A DNA stretch of 58,715 nt from Oscillospiraceae bacterium (GTDB lineage: Bacteria; Bacillota; Clostridia; Oscillospirales; Acutalibacteraceae), in contig SVOK01000009.1 of assembly GCA_015066445.1 (NCBI GenBank), positions 1 to 58,715 on the forward strand, given 5' to 3'. Made by a program: the position numbers and the translations under genes. Below the pieces are notes generated by a model. The model worked only from the letters and a program-made list of their open reading frames with translations, had not been told where the DNA came from and ran no database searches. This document shows, piece by piece, positions 16,817-25,722 of the stretch (position 1 is the first letter of the stretch; each line of letters opens with the position of its first letter).

Positions 16817-17507
16817 TTGACTTGTTTTGCCTTTTTTTCATTTTTCGCCAATTATAAAAGCCGTACAAATCATTCGCAAGAAAGGTTACAAAGCAAAGTA
16901 TCATCGGAGTAGAGGAGGACTCCTTTATAGCCGCCATAACCCAAAGGATTATAAGCACAATATCATTTGCGGCATAGCCCACCGCATAATAAGGACTGCG
17001 GAAAAGGGTTAAATAGGAAGCTACAAAGCTGGTTGTTACCGAAAGGGTGCTAAAAAACATATTTGCATTGCCTAAAGCCTTTAGAATAAAGTAAAAAATC
17101 AATGTAACAACAGGAGCTGAAACCACAAGAATTATTTTAAGCTTGCGGGATAAATTGCTCACCCGCACCTCTTTTGAATTTTCGTAAGGGTTTTTAAGCC
17201 ACGATATTACCGACATCAACGCTATCGGCGAGGTCATACAAAGATAGGTTATCATCTCGCCGTAATACTGAAAAAAGAAAGAGATAATACCGTAAAACAC
17301 ACTGAATACCACCGTCAGCACCTGACCTAAAACATATCCCTTGGAAACAAAAATCAAGGCGGTAGCTCCTATAAGCGATGCCAAAAGGCTTAATAAATCT
17401 TTTTCTTTGGTTAAAAGAAAAGATGCCGTGATAAGTGCCAATGATGTTATCCAGAGCGCCAACTCAAAACGGTTTAAATCTTTAAAAGGGTTTTTAAATC
17501 TAAACAT
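16809..17507 (-). CDS. pnuC: PnuC-family vitamin transporter
   Basis: About 232 residues with seven or so membrane spans. It resembles PnuC (nicotinamide riboside) and related transporters that act by facilitated diffusion and depend on a kinase to trap the vitamin. Family-like segments are YVLGQVLTVVFSVFYGIISFFFQYYGEMITY, ISWLKNPYE and the C-terminal FVTFLANDLYGFYNWRK. Members differ in substrate (nicotinamide riboside, thiamine, riboflavin, deoxynucleoside), which cannot be read here. I place the start at ATG 17507 because GGAGG lies four to nine bases upstream. A longer frame to 17531 would run into the upstream terminator hairpin and is unlikely. Confidence 0.85.
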   Translation of the reverse strand: MFRFKNPFKDLNRFELALWITSLALITASFLLTKEKDLLSLLASLIGATALIFVSKGYVLGQVLTVVFSVFYGIISFFFQYYGEMITYLCMTSPIALMSVISWLKNPYENSKEVRVSNLSRKLKIILVVSAPVVTLIFYFILKALGNANMFFSTLSVTTSFVASYLTLFRSPYYAVGYAANDIVLIILWVMAAIKESSSTPMILCFVTFLANDLYGFYNWRKMKKRQNKSKK

Positions 17508-17520
17508 TTTTACCTCCGTT

Positions 17521-17578
17521 AAAAAAAGCATTCGCCTGTCACTTCTTCTAAGACCTAACGAAATGACTGCGAATGCTT
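17521..17578 (-). terminator. Terminator/attenuator hairpin in the pflA-pnuC gap
   Basis: Read on the minus strand: outer stem AAGCATTCGC/GCGAATGCTT (17569-17578 with 17526-17535) and inner stem GTCATTTC/GAAGTGAC with one G-U, nearly continuous at 18 bp, with a 14-base loop and then T7. It ends only a few bases before the GGAGG of pnuC, so it either ends the pfl transcript or attenuates pnuC. The upstream part (17579-17636) has no recognised riboswitch consensus. Confidence 0.65.
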
Positions 17579-17636
17579 CAGCATTTTACTACCCGGTGGC
17601 AGTGAATATTAACTTTTCTATATTTTAATATGAATT

Positions 17637-18359
17637 CTAAGATATGTCAAGCAAAGAGTTAAGGTTTTCCATTTCTGCCTTTGTGGGGGTGGGAATGTCA
17701 CGAAACTTAAAATCCAACCCCAATTTATCATATTTAACCAAGCAAAGCTTTTTAAAGGGTAAAAGCTCGGTTTTATCTATAACAGGATATTTTTTTATAA
17801 TCCCATTAAGCCTTTCAATATTTTCGCTGTTATTATTAAGGGTTGGAATTATAACCTGACGAAGTGTTATAGGGATTTTAATTTCATTAAGATAGCTTAA
17901 AAATCCAAGTGGCTTTTTAAGCTCACAGCCAACATAATTTTTGTAATCCTCATCAGTTGTATACTTAACATCGAGTAAAACCCTGTCGGTATATTTTAGC
18001 ATTTCTTTTATAGCTTCATTTAAAATACTGCCCGAGGTATCAAGGCAGGTGTTTATACCCCTTTTGTGGCACTCTTTAAATAGCTCTGCCACAAACTCTG
18101 CCTGTAAAAGCGGCTCACCGCCCGAAACAGTAATTCCGCCGTCGGTACCAAAATATTCTTTATAACGCATAGCTTTATTGGCTAATTCTTCCGCTGTGTA
18201 TTCCTTGCCGCCGTCAATATTCCAAGTATCGGGGTTATGGCAACAGCCGCAACGCAGGTTGCAGCCCTGCATAAACACAACAAACCGAACGCCCGGTCCG
18301 TCAACGGTGCCGAGCGTCTGGATAGAATTAACCTTTCCTTTAATCGAAAGCTTTTCCAT
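17637..18359 (-). CDS. pflA: Pyruvate formate-lyase activating enzyme
   Basis: About 240 residues, a standard-length glycyl-radical-activating radical SAM enzyme. It uses S-adenosylmethionine and a [4Fe-4S] cluster to install the glycyl radical on PflB. The motif FMQGCNLRCGCCHNPDTW gives Cys33, Cys37 and Cys40. GGITVSGGEPLLQ, CLDTSG and LLDVKYTTDEDYKNYVG are typical. The start is ATG 18359, preceded by AGGAGAAAGG; the upstream in-frame TTG at 18389 lies before that ribosome binding site. It lies 62 bases after pflB on the same strand, the classic order. Confidence 0.93.
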   Translation of the reverse strand: MEKLSIKGKVNSIQTLGTVDGPGVRFVVFMQGCNLRCGCCHNPDTWNIDGGKEYTAEELANKAMRYKEYFGTDGGITVSGGEPLLQAEFVAELFKECHKRGINTCLDTSGSILNEAIKEMLKYTDRVLLDVKYTTDEDYKNYVGCELKKPLGFLSYLNEIKIPITLRQVIIPTLNNNSENIERLNGIIKKYPVIDKTELLPFKKLCLVKYDKLGLDFKFRDIPTPTKAEMENLNSLLDIS

Positions 18360-18369
18360 AAATTTTACC

Positions 18370-18418
18370 TTTCTCCTAAAGCTTTTCAAAAAAACGGTGC
18401 TGTGGACTGTTTTTTTAA
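18370..18418 (-). other. AT-rich intergenic hairpin between pflB and pflA
   Basis: AAGCTTTAAAAAAAC and GTTTTTTTGAAAAGCTT are near-complementary across the 62-base gap. It could act as a weak processing or partial termination site that lowers pflA relative to pflB. Predicted only from base pairing; there is no clean terminal T run. Confidence 0.3.
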
Positions 18419-18421
18419 AGC

Positions 18422-20653
18422 TTACATTTCTTCGTGGAAGGTACGGCTTATAACCTCTCTCTGCTGTTCACGTGAAAGCTTGTGGAAATTAACCGCATAG
18501 CCCGATACACGGATAGTAAGGTTTGGATAAGCCTCGGGGTTATTATAAGCCTCAATAAGAGTCTCACGGTTAAGCACATTAATATTAATGTGGTGAGCCT
18601 TTTTAGCAAAATAACCGTCAAGAATAGTAACTAAATTAGTATATCTTTCATCCTCTGTAGCACCGAGTGTCTCAGGAGTTATTGAGAATGTATTGGAAAT
18701 ACCGTCACGGCAGTCGTCATAGCTTAATTTTGCAACCGAGTTAAGAGATGCCAAAGCGCCATTTTCCTCACGGTTGTGCATTGGGTTAGCACCGGGGGCA
18801 AATGCTGCGCCTGCGGCTCTGCCGTCAGGAGTAGCGGCAGTATTTTTACCGTACATTACATTAGAAGTAATAGTAAGAACAGAAAGTGTATGAACAGCAT
18901 TTCTGTAGGTGGGTGTCTTTCTGAGCTCGGTAATCATTTTATGAGTCATTTCCTTTGCGATAAGGTCAACTCGGTCATCATCATTACCAAACTTGGGGAA
19001 ATCACCTGTTGTTCTGAATTCACTGATAAATCCGTTCTCGTCACGAATCGGCTCTACTATAGCGTACTTAATAGCGCTAAGCGAGTCTGCTATAACCGAA
19101 AGTCCTGCAATGCCGAATGCCATAAGACGCTCAACCTCGGTATCGTGCAATGCCATCTGGCTCTTTTCGTAAGCATAACGGTCATGCATAAAATGGATAA
19201 CATTCATAGTGTTAACATAAAGCTTTGCAAGCCATTCCATATAAATGTCAACACGCTCCATAACCGTGTCGTAATCAAGCTTGTCCCCTGATAAAACAGG
19301 CATCTGAGGACCGATGTGTATTCCGCTTGAAACATCATAACCGCCGTTAATAGCAATAAGCAAAAGCTTAGCTAAATTACAGCGAGCTCCGAAGAACTGC
19401 ATCTGCTTGCCCACCTTCATTGCTGAAACACAGCAGGCGATAGCATAATCGTCTCCGTAAATGGGGCGCATAATATCATCATTTTCATACTGAATAGAAT
19501 CAGTATCGCAAGAAACCTTTGCGCAGAATTTCTTAAAGCCCTCGGGCAAAGCGTTAGACCAAAGCACAGTAAGGTTGGGCTCAGGAGATGAGCCTAATGT
19601 ATAAAGGGTGTTAAGAATACGGAAGCTACTCTTTGTAACAAGAGTTCTGCCGTCCTCACCCTGACCACCGACTGCCTCTGTAATCCACATCGGGTCGCCG
19701 CCGAAAAGCTCGTTGTATTCGGGTGTTCTGAGGTGACGTGCAATTCTAAGCTTCATAACAAAATCGTCGATAAGCTCCTGCGCACCGCTCTCGGTAAGTG
19801 TTCCTTTCTTAATATCACGTTCAATGTAAATATCAAAGAATGTGCTGACACGTCCTAATGACATTGCCGCACCATTTTGCTCCTTAATGGCTGCAAGATA
19901 TGCAAAATAAGTCCACTGAATAGCCTCTCTTGTATTGCTTGCAGGCTCGCTTATATCATAGCCGTACATCTGAGCCATTTCTTTCATTTTACCAAGGAAA
20001 GAAATCTGTTTATAAAGCTCCTCCGTGAGCTGAATGGTATCAGCATTAAAATTGCTGTTTTCGAGAGCTTTTTTATCCTTTTTCTTTTCTTCTATAAGGC
20101 GGTCGATACCGTAAAGCGCTACTCGGCGGTAGTCACCGATAATTCTGCCTCTGCCGTAAGCATCAGGAAGACCGGTAATAACGTGGCATCTGCGGGCTAA
20201 ACGCATTTCATCGGTATAAGCTCTGAAAACGCCGTCGTTATGAGTAGTTCTAAAACGGAATTCGTCCTCGATTTTTTGGTTGAGCTTATAACCGTAAGCC
20301 TCGCAAGCCTGACGTGCCATACGCATACCGCCAAAGGGGTTAACTCCACGCTTTAAGGGTCGGTTGGTCTGCATTCCGACAATAAGCTCGTTTTCCTTGT
20401 CAATATAACCGGGAGCATAGCTTGTAAGAGAAGAAACCGTCTCAGTATCAATATCAAGCACACCGCCGAGATGTCTCTCAAGAGCAAAAAGGGCGTTAAG
20501 CTTTTTCATAAGCTCGTTTGTTCTGGGGGTAGCTTCAGCTAAAAAATCACTGTCGCCCTTATATTCGGTATAATTTTTCTGAATAAAATCACGTACATTT
20601 ATTTCAGTTTGCCAAACACCTGCATTAAAGCCATTCCAATTCTTGTGTTCCAT
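18422..20653 (-). CDS. pflB: Formate acetyltransferase (pyruvate formate-lyase)
   Basis: 743 residues, full length for PflB. It converts pyruvate and CoA to acetyl-CoA and formate in anaerobic fermentation. Catalytic Cys407-Cys408 lie in [20 protein letters not shown]. The glycyl-radical motif RVSGYAVNF places the radical Gly at 718. Substrate-site stretches such as [21 protein letters not shown] and [17 protein letters not shown] are present. The distance from the Cys pair to the radical Gly and the overall length match PFL rather than a glycerol or choline-type lyase. RBS AAGGAG precedes the ATG. A strong promoter with two palindromes lies upstream; pflA follows. Confidence 0.96.
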   Translation of the reverse strand: MEHKNWNGFNAGVWQTEINVRDFIQKNYTEYKGDSDFLAEATPRTNELMKKLNALFALERHLGGVLDIDTETVSSLTSYAPGYIDKENELIVGMQTNRPLKRGVNPFGGMRMARQACEAYGYKLNQKIEDEFRFRTTHNDGVFRAYTDEMRLARRCHVITGLPDAYGRGRIIGDYRRVALYGIDRLIEEKKKDKKALENSNFNADTIQLTEELYKQISFLGKMKEMAQMYGYDISEPASNTREAIQWTYFAYLAAIKEQNGAAMSLGRVSTFFDIYIERDIKKGTLTESGAQELIDDFVMKLRIARHLRTPEYNELFGGDPMWITEAVGGQGEDGRTLVTKSSFRILNTLYTLGSSPEPNLTVLWSNALPEGFKKFCAKVSCDTDSIQYENDDIMRPIYGDDYAIACCVSAMKVGKQMQFFGARCNLAKLLLIAINGGYDVSSGIHIGPQMPVLSGDKLDYDTVMERVDIYMEWLAKLYVNTMNVIHFMHDRYAYEKSQMALHDTEVERLMAFGIAGLSVIADSLSAIKYAIVEPIRDENGFISEFRTTGDFPKFGNDDDRVDLIAKEMTHKMITELRKTPTYRNAVHTLSVLTITSNVMYGKNTAATPDGRAAGAAFAPGANPMHNREENGALASLNSVAKLSYDDCRDGISNTFSITPETLGATEDERYTNLVTILDGYFAKKAHHININVLNRETLIEAYNNPEAYPNLTIRVSGYAVNFHKLSREQQREVISRTFHEEM

Positions 20654-20691
20654 AACTATCTCCTTTTTAGAATTATATAAAATGTTAACTT

Positions 20692-20756
20692 ACAATATAT
20701 TGTGTGAAGTATAGTTATTTTATCCTATAAAACGACTTTTGTCAACAATATATTGT
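20692..20756 (-). promoter_or_regulatory. pflB promoter flanked by two identical palindromes
   Basis: Minus-strand promoter: -35 TTGACA (20740-20745), a 17-base spacer and -10 TAAAAT (20717-20722). The 12-bp palindrome ACAATATATTGT occurs at 20745-20756, abutting the -35, and at 20692-20703, just after the expected start near 20710. The palindromes are 53 bp apart, five helical turns. This is the geometry of a repressor pair that can loop or clamp the promoter. The regulator is unknown; the sequence does not match the clostridial Rex (TTGTTAA...TTAACAA) or FNR boxes well. Confidence 0.6.
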
Positions 20757-20849
20757 GTTTATATTTTAACAAACCGCAAAATATACTATTTTTGCGCCAT
20801 ATACTGTGTTTTGTAGTGCTATATGCACAATTTTTTGCTTTTAAAAAAC

Positions 20850-20878
20850 TTGACAATTTTTCAAGACGGTGTTATAAT
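20850..20878 (+). promoter_or_regulatory. thiT promoter
   Basis: Perfect consensus: TTGACA (20850-20855), a 17-base spacer and TATAAT (20873-20878). The expected start near 20885 is just before the TPP aptamer. Between the pflB and thiT promoters (20757-20849) there is an imperfect CGCAAAA...TTTTTGCG palindrome and no gene. Confidence 0.85.
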
Positions 20879-20888
20879 CACCTTGCAA

Positions 20889-20988
20889 TAGGGAGCTTGA
20901 TGAAACTCAGGCTGAGAGGAAGTCCGTTTTTAAAAGACTATGACTTCGACCGAATACCTGATGCGGATAATGCCGCCGTAGGGAAATA
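20889..20988 (+). ncRNA. TPP riboswitch (THI element)
   Basis: The aptamer core is clear: GGGAGC at the 5' side, CAGGCTGAGAGGA for the pyrimidine-sensing arm, ATACCTGATGCGGATAATG and CGCCGTAGGGAAATA for the pyrophosphate arm and closing strand. It binds thiamine pyrophosphate and lies between a consensus promoter and a terminator, ahead of thiT, so high TPP should stop transcription. Confidence 0.95.
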
Positions 20989-21001
20989 CGATAGAAGTAT
21001 T

Positions 21002-21036
21002 GCCGCAGGTTTATTGCCTGCGGCTTTTCTGTTTTT
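21002..21036 (+). terminator. Riboswitch-controlled terminator before thiT
   Basis: GCCGCAGG (21002-21009) pairs with CCTGCGGC (21017-21024), followed by TTTTCTGTTTTT. It is the expression platform of the TPP riboswitch. Confidence 0.85.
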
Positions 21037-21101
21037 ACAGGTTGGCGCCACCTTAGCAGAAATCCCTTATTTGCAAAATAACAATTTAAGGAGAAGAAAA
21101 A

Positions 21102-21656
21102 ATGAAAGAAAATTTTAAAAAACCTGTTTACAAAATTGCAGAATGCGCCATCTTTATAGCATTGTCGTTAGCGCTTATGCCCATTGAAATACCCGGTCCT
21201 TCATTTGGCGGAGATATTGATTTGGTTATGATTCCTTTGTTTATAATCGCTTTCCGCCACGGCTTTGGCTACGGTACTTTAAGCGGTGCAGTTTTCGGAC
21301 TGTTAAAATGCCTTATCGGAGGCGGTATTGGCTGGGGATTACCCTCTGTTTTACTTGATTATGTTCTGGCATACGCTGCTGTAGGTGTGGCAGGCATCTT
21401 TAAAGGCAAATATTGGGCTGTTGAGCTTTCTACCTTTGTGGGCTGTGTTGCAAGATTTGCCATTCACTTTATAAGCGGTATCACAATTTATATGATAACC
21501 GTTCCTACAGAGGTTGCCGGCATTACATTTGCTAATCCCGTGCTTTATTCCACTGTTTACAATGCGCTTTATATGCTTCCCAACACCGTTATTGCGATAA
21601 TTATTATGGCATTACTGCGAATTCCTTTGAAAAAGCTTAACAAGAAATTCAATTAA
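21102..21656 (+). CDS. thiT: Thiamine transporter S component ThiT
   Basis: 184 residues with six membrane spans, the size of ECF-type S components. Segments typical of ThiT are visible: IALSLALMPIEIPGPSFGGDIDLVMIPLFIIAFRHGFGYGTLSG, GWGLPSVLLDYVLAYAAVGVAGIFKGKYW, and a C-terminal YNALYMLPNTVIAIIIMALL. It captures thiamine and delivers it through the shared ECF ATPase module, which is encoded elsewhere. Regulation by the TPP riboswitch upstream supports thiamine as substrate. RBS AAGGAGAAG precedes the ATG. Confidence 0.94.
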   Translation: MKENFKKPVYKIAECAIFIALSLALMPIEIPGPSFGGDIDLVMIPLFIIAFRHGFGYGTLSGAVFGLLKCLIGGGIGWGLPSVLLDYVLAYAAVGVAGIFKGKYWAVELSTFVGCVARFAIHFISGITIYMITVPTEVAGITFANPVLYSTVYNALYMLPNTVIAIIIMALLRIPLKKLNKKFN

Positions 21657-21725
21657 ATGTTGAATTTAAAATTTTTATGTGCTAATATGATTTTGTAAAA
21701 ATTTAACCTTGGCGAGGGATGTTTT

Positions 21726-22637
21726 ATGAAAATTAGCACCACAACAGGAACTTTATCAAAATATTACGGCGAGGAAGAGGCTATAAGGCTGTTAGCCAAA
21801 GCAGGGTTTGACAGTATGGACTATTCTATGTTCATACACGATGCCGAAACCGGTGTTTACAATACTAAGGATTTCTTAGACCACGCCAAAAAGCTCAAAA
21901 AAGTGGCTGACGAAGCTGGTATTACCTTCGGTCAGTTCCATGCGCAGATACCAAACCCCTCTGTCCCCGATTATATGTCAAGAACAGAGCTTTGGGATAA
22001 ATTAGCAAAAAATTCAATTATGGCTGCCGCAGAGGTGGAGTGTCCCTACGTTGTAGTACACCCGCTGATATTACCCGAACGCCGTTATGATGAGCTTTAC
22101 AAGGAAAACTTTGACCTTAACCTTGAATATTACGGTAAAATGAAGGATACTCTTAAAAAATACGGTGTTAAGGTTGCTATTGAAAATATGTGGCACTGGG
22201 ACGATGATAAAAACATTATCTGCCCATCTGTTTGCAGTAGTGCTGAAGAAATGCGTGAATTGGCAGAAACCTTGGGTGACGAGTTTGTAAACTGCCTTGA
22301 TGTGGGTCACGCAGTTTTAACAGGCAGAACAGCCGAGAGCATGGTTTATATATTGGGTGACCGTTTAGCAACCCTTCATGTTCACGATAACGATGCTAAG
22401 GACGATACTCACGACCTTATGTTCAACGCCAACGGTATTAATATGATGTTCCCCGATAATGAGAACAAAATAGACTGGGATAAATTTATGATAGCCCTAA
22501 AGGATATCGGCTATAAAGGAACCTTTAGTCTTGAAGCTGATAACTTCATTAAAAAGTTCCCCGAAGAATTAAGCTTTGACGCTTGTTGCTTTATGGCCAA
22601 GGTTGCAAGACACCTCGTAGACAAACACGGACTTTAA
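21726..22637 (+). CDS. Sugar phosphate isomerase/epimerase family protein
   Basis: 303 residues of the xylose-isomerase-like TIM barrel (AP_endonuc_2) family: MDYSMF near the start, FGQFHAQIPNP, VVVHPLILPE, KVAIENMW, NCLDVGHAVLTG, TLHVHDND and FSLEADNF. The Glu/His/Asp residues in these stretches are the usual metal and substrate ligands. The substrate is unknown; relatives isomerise ketoses or inosose. It is a single gene closed by a strong terminator. It is not obviously linked to thiT despite the neighbourhood. Confidence 0.85.
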   Translation: MKISTTTGTLSKYYGEEEAIRLLAKAGFDSMDYSMFIHDAETGVYNTKDFLDHAKKLKKVADEAGITFGQFHAQIPNPSVPDYMSRTELWDKLAKNSIMAAAEVECPYVVVHPLILPERRYDELYKENFDLNLEYYGKMKDTLKKYGVKVAIENMWHWDDDKNIICPSVCSSAEEMRELAETLGDEFVNCLDVGHAVLTGRTAESMVYILGDRLATLHVHDNDAKDDTHDLMFNANGINMMFPDNENKIDWDKFMIALKDIGYKGTFSLEADNFIKKFPEELSFDACCFMAKVARHLVDKHGL

Positions 22638-22654
22638 TAAATACCAAACTTCAC

Positions 22655-22700
22655 AACCGCTTTTACTGACTGATTTTTTCAGTAAAGGCGGTTATTTTTT
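22655..22700 (+). terminator. Intrinsic terminator after the isomerase gene
   Basis: AACCGCTTTTACTG (22655-22668) pairs over 14 bp (one G-U) with CAGTAAAGGCGGTT (22680-22693), followed by ATTTTTTA. Confidence 0.9.
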
Positions 22701-22706
22701 AAACCA

Positions 22707-22735
22707 TTTACAAATACAAAAAAACGTGATATAAT
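22707..22735 (+). promoter_or_regulatory. Promoter of the zinc-ribbon/lipoprotein operon
   Basis: -35 TTTACA (22707-22712), a 17-base spacer and -10 TATAAT (22730-22735), with a start near 22742 and a leader of about 52 nt. Confidence 0.65.
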
Positions 22736-22793
22736 TTTTTATATAGAATCAGCCAAAAACTGGTTTTAAATAATCTTTTAAAGGGGAATTACT

Positions 22794-23735
22794 ATGTTTT
22801 GCAAAAACTGTGGCGCTCAGCTTCCTGATAACGCCAAATTCTGCGCAGTATGCGCCGCTCCAACAACCTCACCCGAGCCTGCGTATACAGCTCAACAACC
22901 CACCTATGCTGCACCTCAACCTACATACGCACCTCAGCAGCCCACTTATGAGGCTCCTCAACCGCAGTATACAAATCCACAGCAGCCTTATGCTGCAGGT
23001 CAACCGCAGTACGCCGCTCCCCAGCAACCCTATGTGGCTCCCGCTCCCAAAGAGCCAAGTCCTACAATGACTAACTTCCTTTCAGCCATAACCAAATTCT
23101 GGGTGAAGCCCGTTGGCACTGTGGGTAATGCCGCAAAGAGCACCTCCTTAGAATGGATAATCCTTGCCGCTATAAGTGTTTTCTCTTATGCTTTAGGCTC
23201 AGCTGTAGTAGGAGCAGAGATGTCGTCTCAGCTTTTTAAATCCATTTTAGGCTCTTTATCACAAACACTCAATGTTGGCAGAATATATCCCTTCTTTGCC
23301 GTTTTCGGTATAGGTATTTTAATTGGCTCTGCCGCTTTTGCTTTGACAGCCTTGGGAATCTGGCTCTTAGTTGGAAAGATTTTCGGCAAAAAGGTATCTC
23401 TATTCCAAGCATTTAATATGACCGCTGTGGCTTCATTACCATTGATAGCTGTTAACACATTTAATATGCTTGCCGGTCTTATTTATGCTCCGATAGCTAT
23501 CGTTCTGTTTATGATAGCTCTTATTATGACCGTTATCTGCCTTTATACCGGTATGCAAAAATTCGATAAGCTGGATAAATCACCTTATTACGGATTCATA
23601 ATAATTATTACCGCTGTAGCACTTGTGGTTGCCCTTTTCAGCATTTTATATATTGCTGCTATCAAATCGAGTATTTCCGGTTTTGTTTCAAATGCTATGA
23701 GCGGTATGGGCGATATGCTCGATATGTTTATGTAA
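22794..23735 (+). CDS. Zinc-ribbon, Pro/Gln-rich, multi-span membrane protein
   Basis: 313 residues. Residues 1-24 are a zinc ribbon (Cys3, Cys6, Cys17, Cys20 in MFCKNCGAQL...FCAVC). Residues about 25-85 are a low-complexity linker of repeated (A/E)PQxxYxxPQQP units. Residues about 115-305 carry five or so membrane spans resembling Yip1/YIP-type domains (ALTALGIWLLVGKIFGKKVSLFQAFNMTAVASLPLIAVNTF). Such zinc-ribbon membrane proteins are common in Clostridia, and none of this type has an assigned role that I know of. It is first in an apparent three-gene operon with a lipoprotein and a small membrane-anchored protein. RBS AAAGGGG precedes the ATG. Confidence 0.8.
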   Translation: MFCKNCGAQLPDNAKFCAVCAAPTTSPEPAYTAQQPTYAAPQPTYAPQQPTYEAPQPQYTNPQQPYAAGQPQYAAPQQPYVAPAPKEPSPTMTNFLSAITKFWVKPVGTVGNAAKSTSLEWIILAAISVFSYALGSAVVGAEMSSQLFKSILGSLSQTLNVGRIYPFFAVFGIGILIGSAAFALTALGIWLLVGKIFGKKVSLFQAFNMTAVASLPLIAVNTFNMLAGLIYAPIAIVLFMIALIMTVICLYTGMQKFDKLDKSPYYGFIIIITAVALVVALFSILYIAAIKSSISGFVSNAMSGMGDMLDMFM

Positions 23736-23769
23736 ACAAGAAGTTTAGCATTTAAAGGGGTGTTAAAAT

Positions 23770-25722
23770 TTGAAATATATCCGTCATTTTCTTATTTTAG
23801 CTCTGTTGGTTTTAACCTTATTTGTATTTGCAGGCTGCGGCGCCGAGGTTTCTACCAATATGACTATCGATGCCAATTTCGCAGGCAAAAGAGATATTAC
23901 ACTTAATATCTCCAACGATGACTTAGACAGTGTTGAAGGCGGTATTGCCGCTCTTGAGCAGATTATTAAAAACAAAATTCCATCGGTTATGACCTATTCT
24001 ATCAGCGATTCGGCCGACGGCAAGGTTATTCTTTTTTCTCTAAGCTATACCGATATTAAGGACTACCGCAACAAGGTTTCTGCCTTAATATCTGCAGGTA
24101 TTACTGAGGAAGAAAAAGCCGAGGGCGATGTTTTAGCGCCCGAAGTGATTTACGAACGAAATGAAAGTTATTTCAAAAAGGGTATTAAATTCGAGGAGAA
24201 TTTCTCCTCGGTAGATTTAATAGACTGGTTCAGAGAAGGCATCAGAGAAGCCGATATTATATCTGAATCCGAATCTAACTGGTATGAAAATGCTAATCAT
24301 ATAGTTACTATTGAGGGAACAGAGTATTCTGATGGCTCATCATTCAGCGTAGACGAGCAGGATAACACCTGTCTTTCATCGTGCGAAGTAAGTACTACTG
24401 TTTTGGTTGATAATACATTTGAGCGTGTTATTACCTTTAAAGCAACAGATGATACTATAGACGAATTAGCAGTAAAGGGCTGTAAGCTTGAAAAATATTT
24501 AAAAGACCTTACTCCAAAGGACGCAGAATTCGAAACTGCCACCGATGATTACGGCAACACTACATATACCTTTAGCTTTACTGCCGAGGACAGCAAGGAT
24601 TTAATTAAAAAGACCAATAAAATATTACAGACCAAAACCAACGCCTTTTCTTTAAAAACTGAGATAGACAAGGACCGCCTCGGTATAGCAAAAATAGATT
24701 TAACCGAGCTTATCGACGGCTCGTTTTATCTTGAATACGGCAACAGAAATCCCGTTACAAGTAAGCTTTATATTTATAACAACGCCACTGTTGTTGAGGC
24801 TACTGCAGGGGAAAGCACAGTAAGATTCAATAAAGATGCTGAAGCTGTTATTTATAACCCCTCATCATCGTTAGAATATAAGTTTGATTTTGATTGGCAA
24901 ATTGAATTTGAAACCATTGAGCTTGATGTAACACCTAAGTCTGGTGAAAAAATCAAAATCACTATGGAATGTGAGCTTTCGGACGATTTATCCGAAGAAA
25001 TGAAGAAATCTGCCATAGAAAGAATCGAAAGCTTTTTTGATAATGACGAATACTACAAATCTGGCGATGATAAAATAACCCTTACATTCTCGGGTAAAAT
25101 ATCAGAGGTTGAAGCTCAGATAAACAAGCTGTTAGCTAACGCAAGCGGAGCTGACCCTGATATAGTATCAGATAGCAAAGATTATTTCTCCGTAACAGTC
25201 GGCAAATTTAACACCCCCTCTCTTTTCTCAAACGGAAGCACATCTCACATAAACTATGATTTTTCACCTTTATTTGGTGCATCTGAATTAAAGGTTGAGG
25301 AAAAGAGCGGTCTTTTTGGAAGCAAATATTATAAGGGTAGCACATATTACGGTGAGGACAACGAGTTGTTTGCTAACGAAAGCGGAACTCTTTCGGTTTA
25401 TAAAACCGCCCCATCCTTAGTTGGTATAATTATCGGTGTAGCTTTCCTTGCTGCCATATTAGTCGGATTATTTATGTCACTTAAAGGCATTAAAAAGCTC
25501 AAGGAATATATTGCCTACAAAAAACAGGCAAAAGCTGCTGCTTATACACAACCTGTTAACAACGAGCAACCCGAGGCTGTACCTCAGGAAGCTTACGCTT
25601 ATTCTGCTGAAGCTCCTGCAGAGCCTCAGTATTATGAAGCAGCACCTCAGCCGGAGCCTGTAGTAAACACAGTTGCTCCTGCGAGTGAAACCGAAAACGA
25701 AGAAGAGGAGGATATATTATAA
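23770..25722 (+). CDS. Large lipoprotein with C-terminal membrane anchor
   Basis: 650 residues starting at TTG (RBS AAAGGGGTG). The signal peptide has lipobox FAGC (Cys23). The extracellular region of about 520 residues contains repeated alpha-beta units (for example EGGIAALEQIIKNK and SALISAGITEEEKAEG), which I cannot assign to a family. A single membrane segment lies at about 550-570 (LVGIIIGVAFLAAILVGLFM), then a basic stretch and a cytoplasmic Pro/Gln/Ala/Tyr-rich tail ending EEEEDIL. Lipid anchor plus transmembrane helix is unusual. The tail composition resembles the linker of the upstream zinc-ribbon protein. The stop codon overlaps the next start by one base. Confidence 0.75.
   Translation: MKYIRHFLILALLVLTLFVFAGCGAEVSTNMTIDANFAGKRDITLNISNDDLDSVEGGIAALEQIIKNKIPSVMTYSISDSADGKVILFSLSYTDIKDYRNKVSALISAGITEEEKAEGDVLAPEVIYERNESYFKKGIKFEENFSSVDLIDWFREGIREADIISESESNWYENANHIVTIEGTEYSDGSSFSVDEQDNTCLSSCEVSTTVLVDNTFERVITFKATDDTIDELAVKGCKLEKYLKDLTPKDAEFETATDDYGNTTYTFSFTAEDSKDLIKKTNKILQTKTNAFSLKTEIDKDRLGIAKIDLTELIDGSFYLEYGNRNPVTSKLYIYNNATVVEATAGESTVRFNKDAEAVIYNPSSSLEYKFDFDWQIEFETIELDVTPKSGEKIKITMECELSDDLSEEMKKSAIERIESFFDNDEYYKSGDDKITLTFSGKISEVEAQINKLLANASGADPDIVSDSKDYFSVTVGKFNTPSLFSNGSTSHINYDFSPLFGASELKVEEKSGLFGSKYYKGSTYYGEDNELFANESGTLSVYKTAPSLVGIIIGVAFLAAILVGLFMSLKGIKKLKEYIAYKKQAKAAAYTQPVNNEQPEAVPQEAYAYSAEAPAEPQYYEAAPQPEPVVNTVAPASETENEEEEDIL

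Noticed and set aside
17521-17636. NAD+-II (pnuC motif) riboswitch
   Set aside because: I could not match the consensus by eye; only a terminator-like hairpin is supported.
18776-19291. 171-codon frame antisense to pflB
   Set aside because: It lies wholly within a gene with certain identity and has no ribosome binding site.
20692-20756. Rex or FNR operator at pflB
   Set aside because: The palindromes ACAATATATTGT lack the TTGTTAA...TTAACAA or TTGAT...ATCAA cores, so I left the regulator unnamed.
20753-21118. 121-codon open frame upstream of thiT
   Set aside because: It covers the thiT promoter, the TPP riboswitch and its terminator, with no ribosome binding site and no protein-like pattern.
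22810-23070. Pro/Gln/Leu-rich short frame inside the zinc-ribbon gene
   Set aside because: It is a shifted reading of the low-complexity repeats; the zinc-ribbon frame has the start, RBS and domain evidence.
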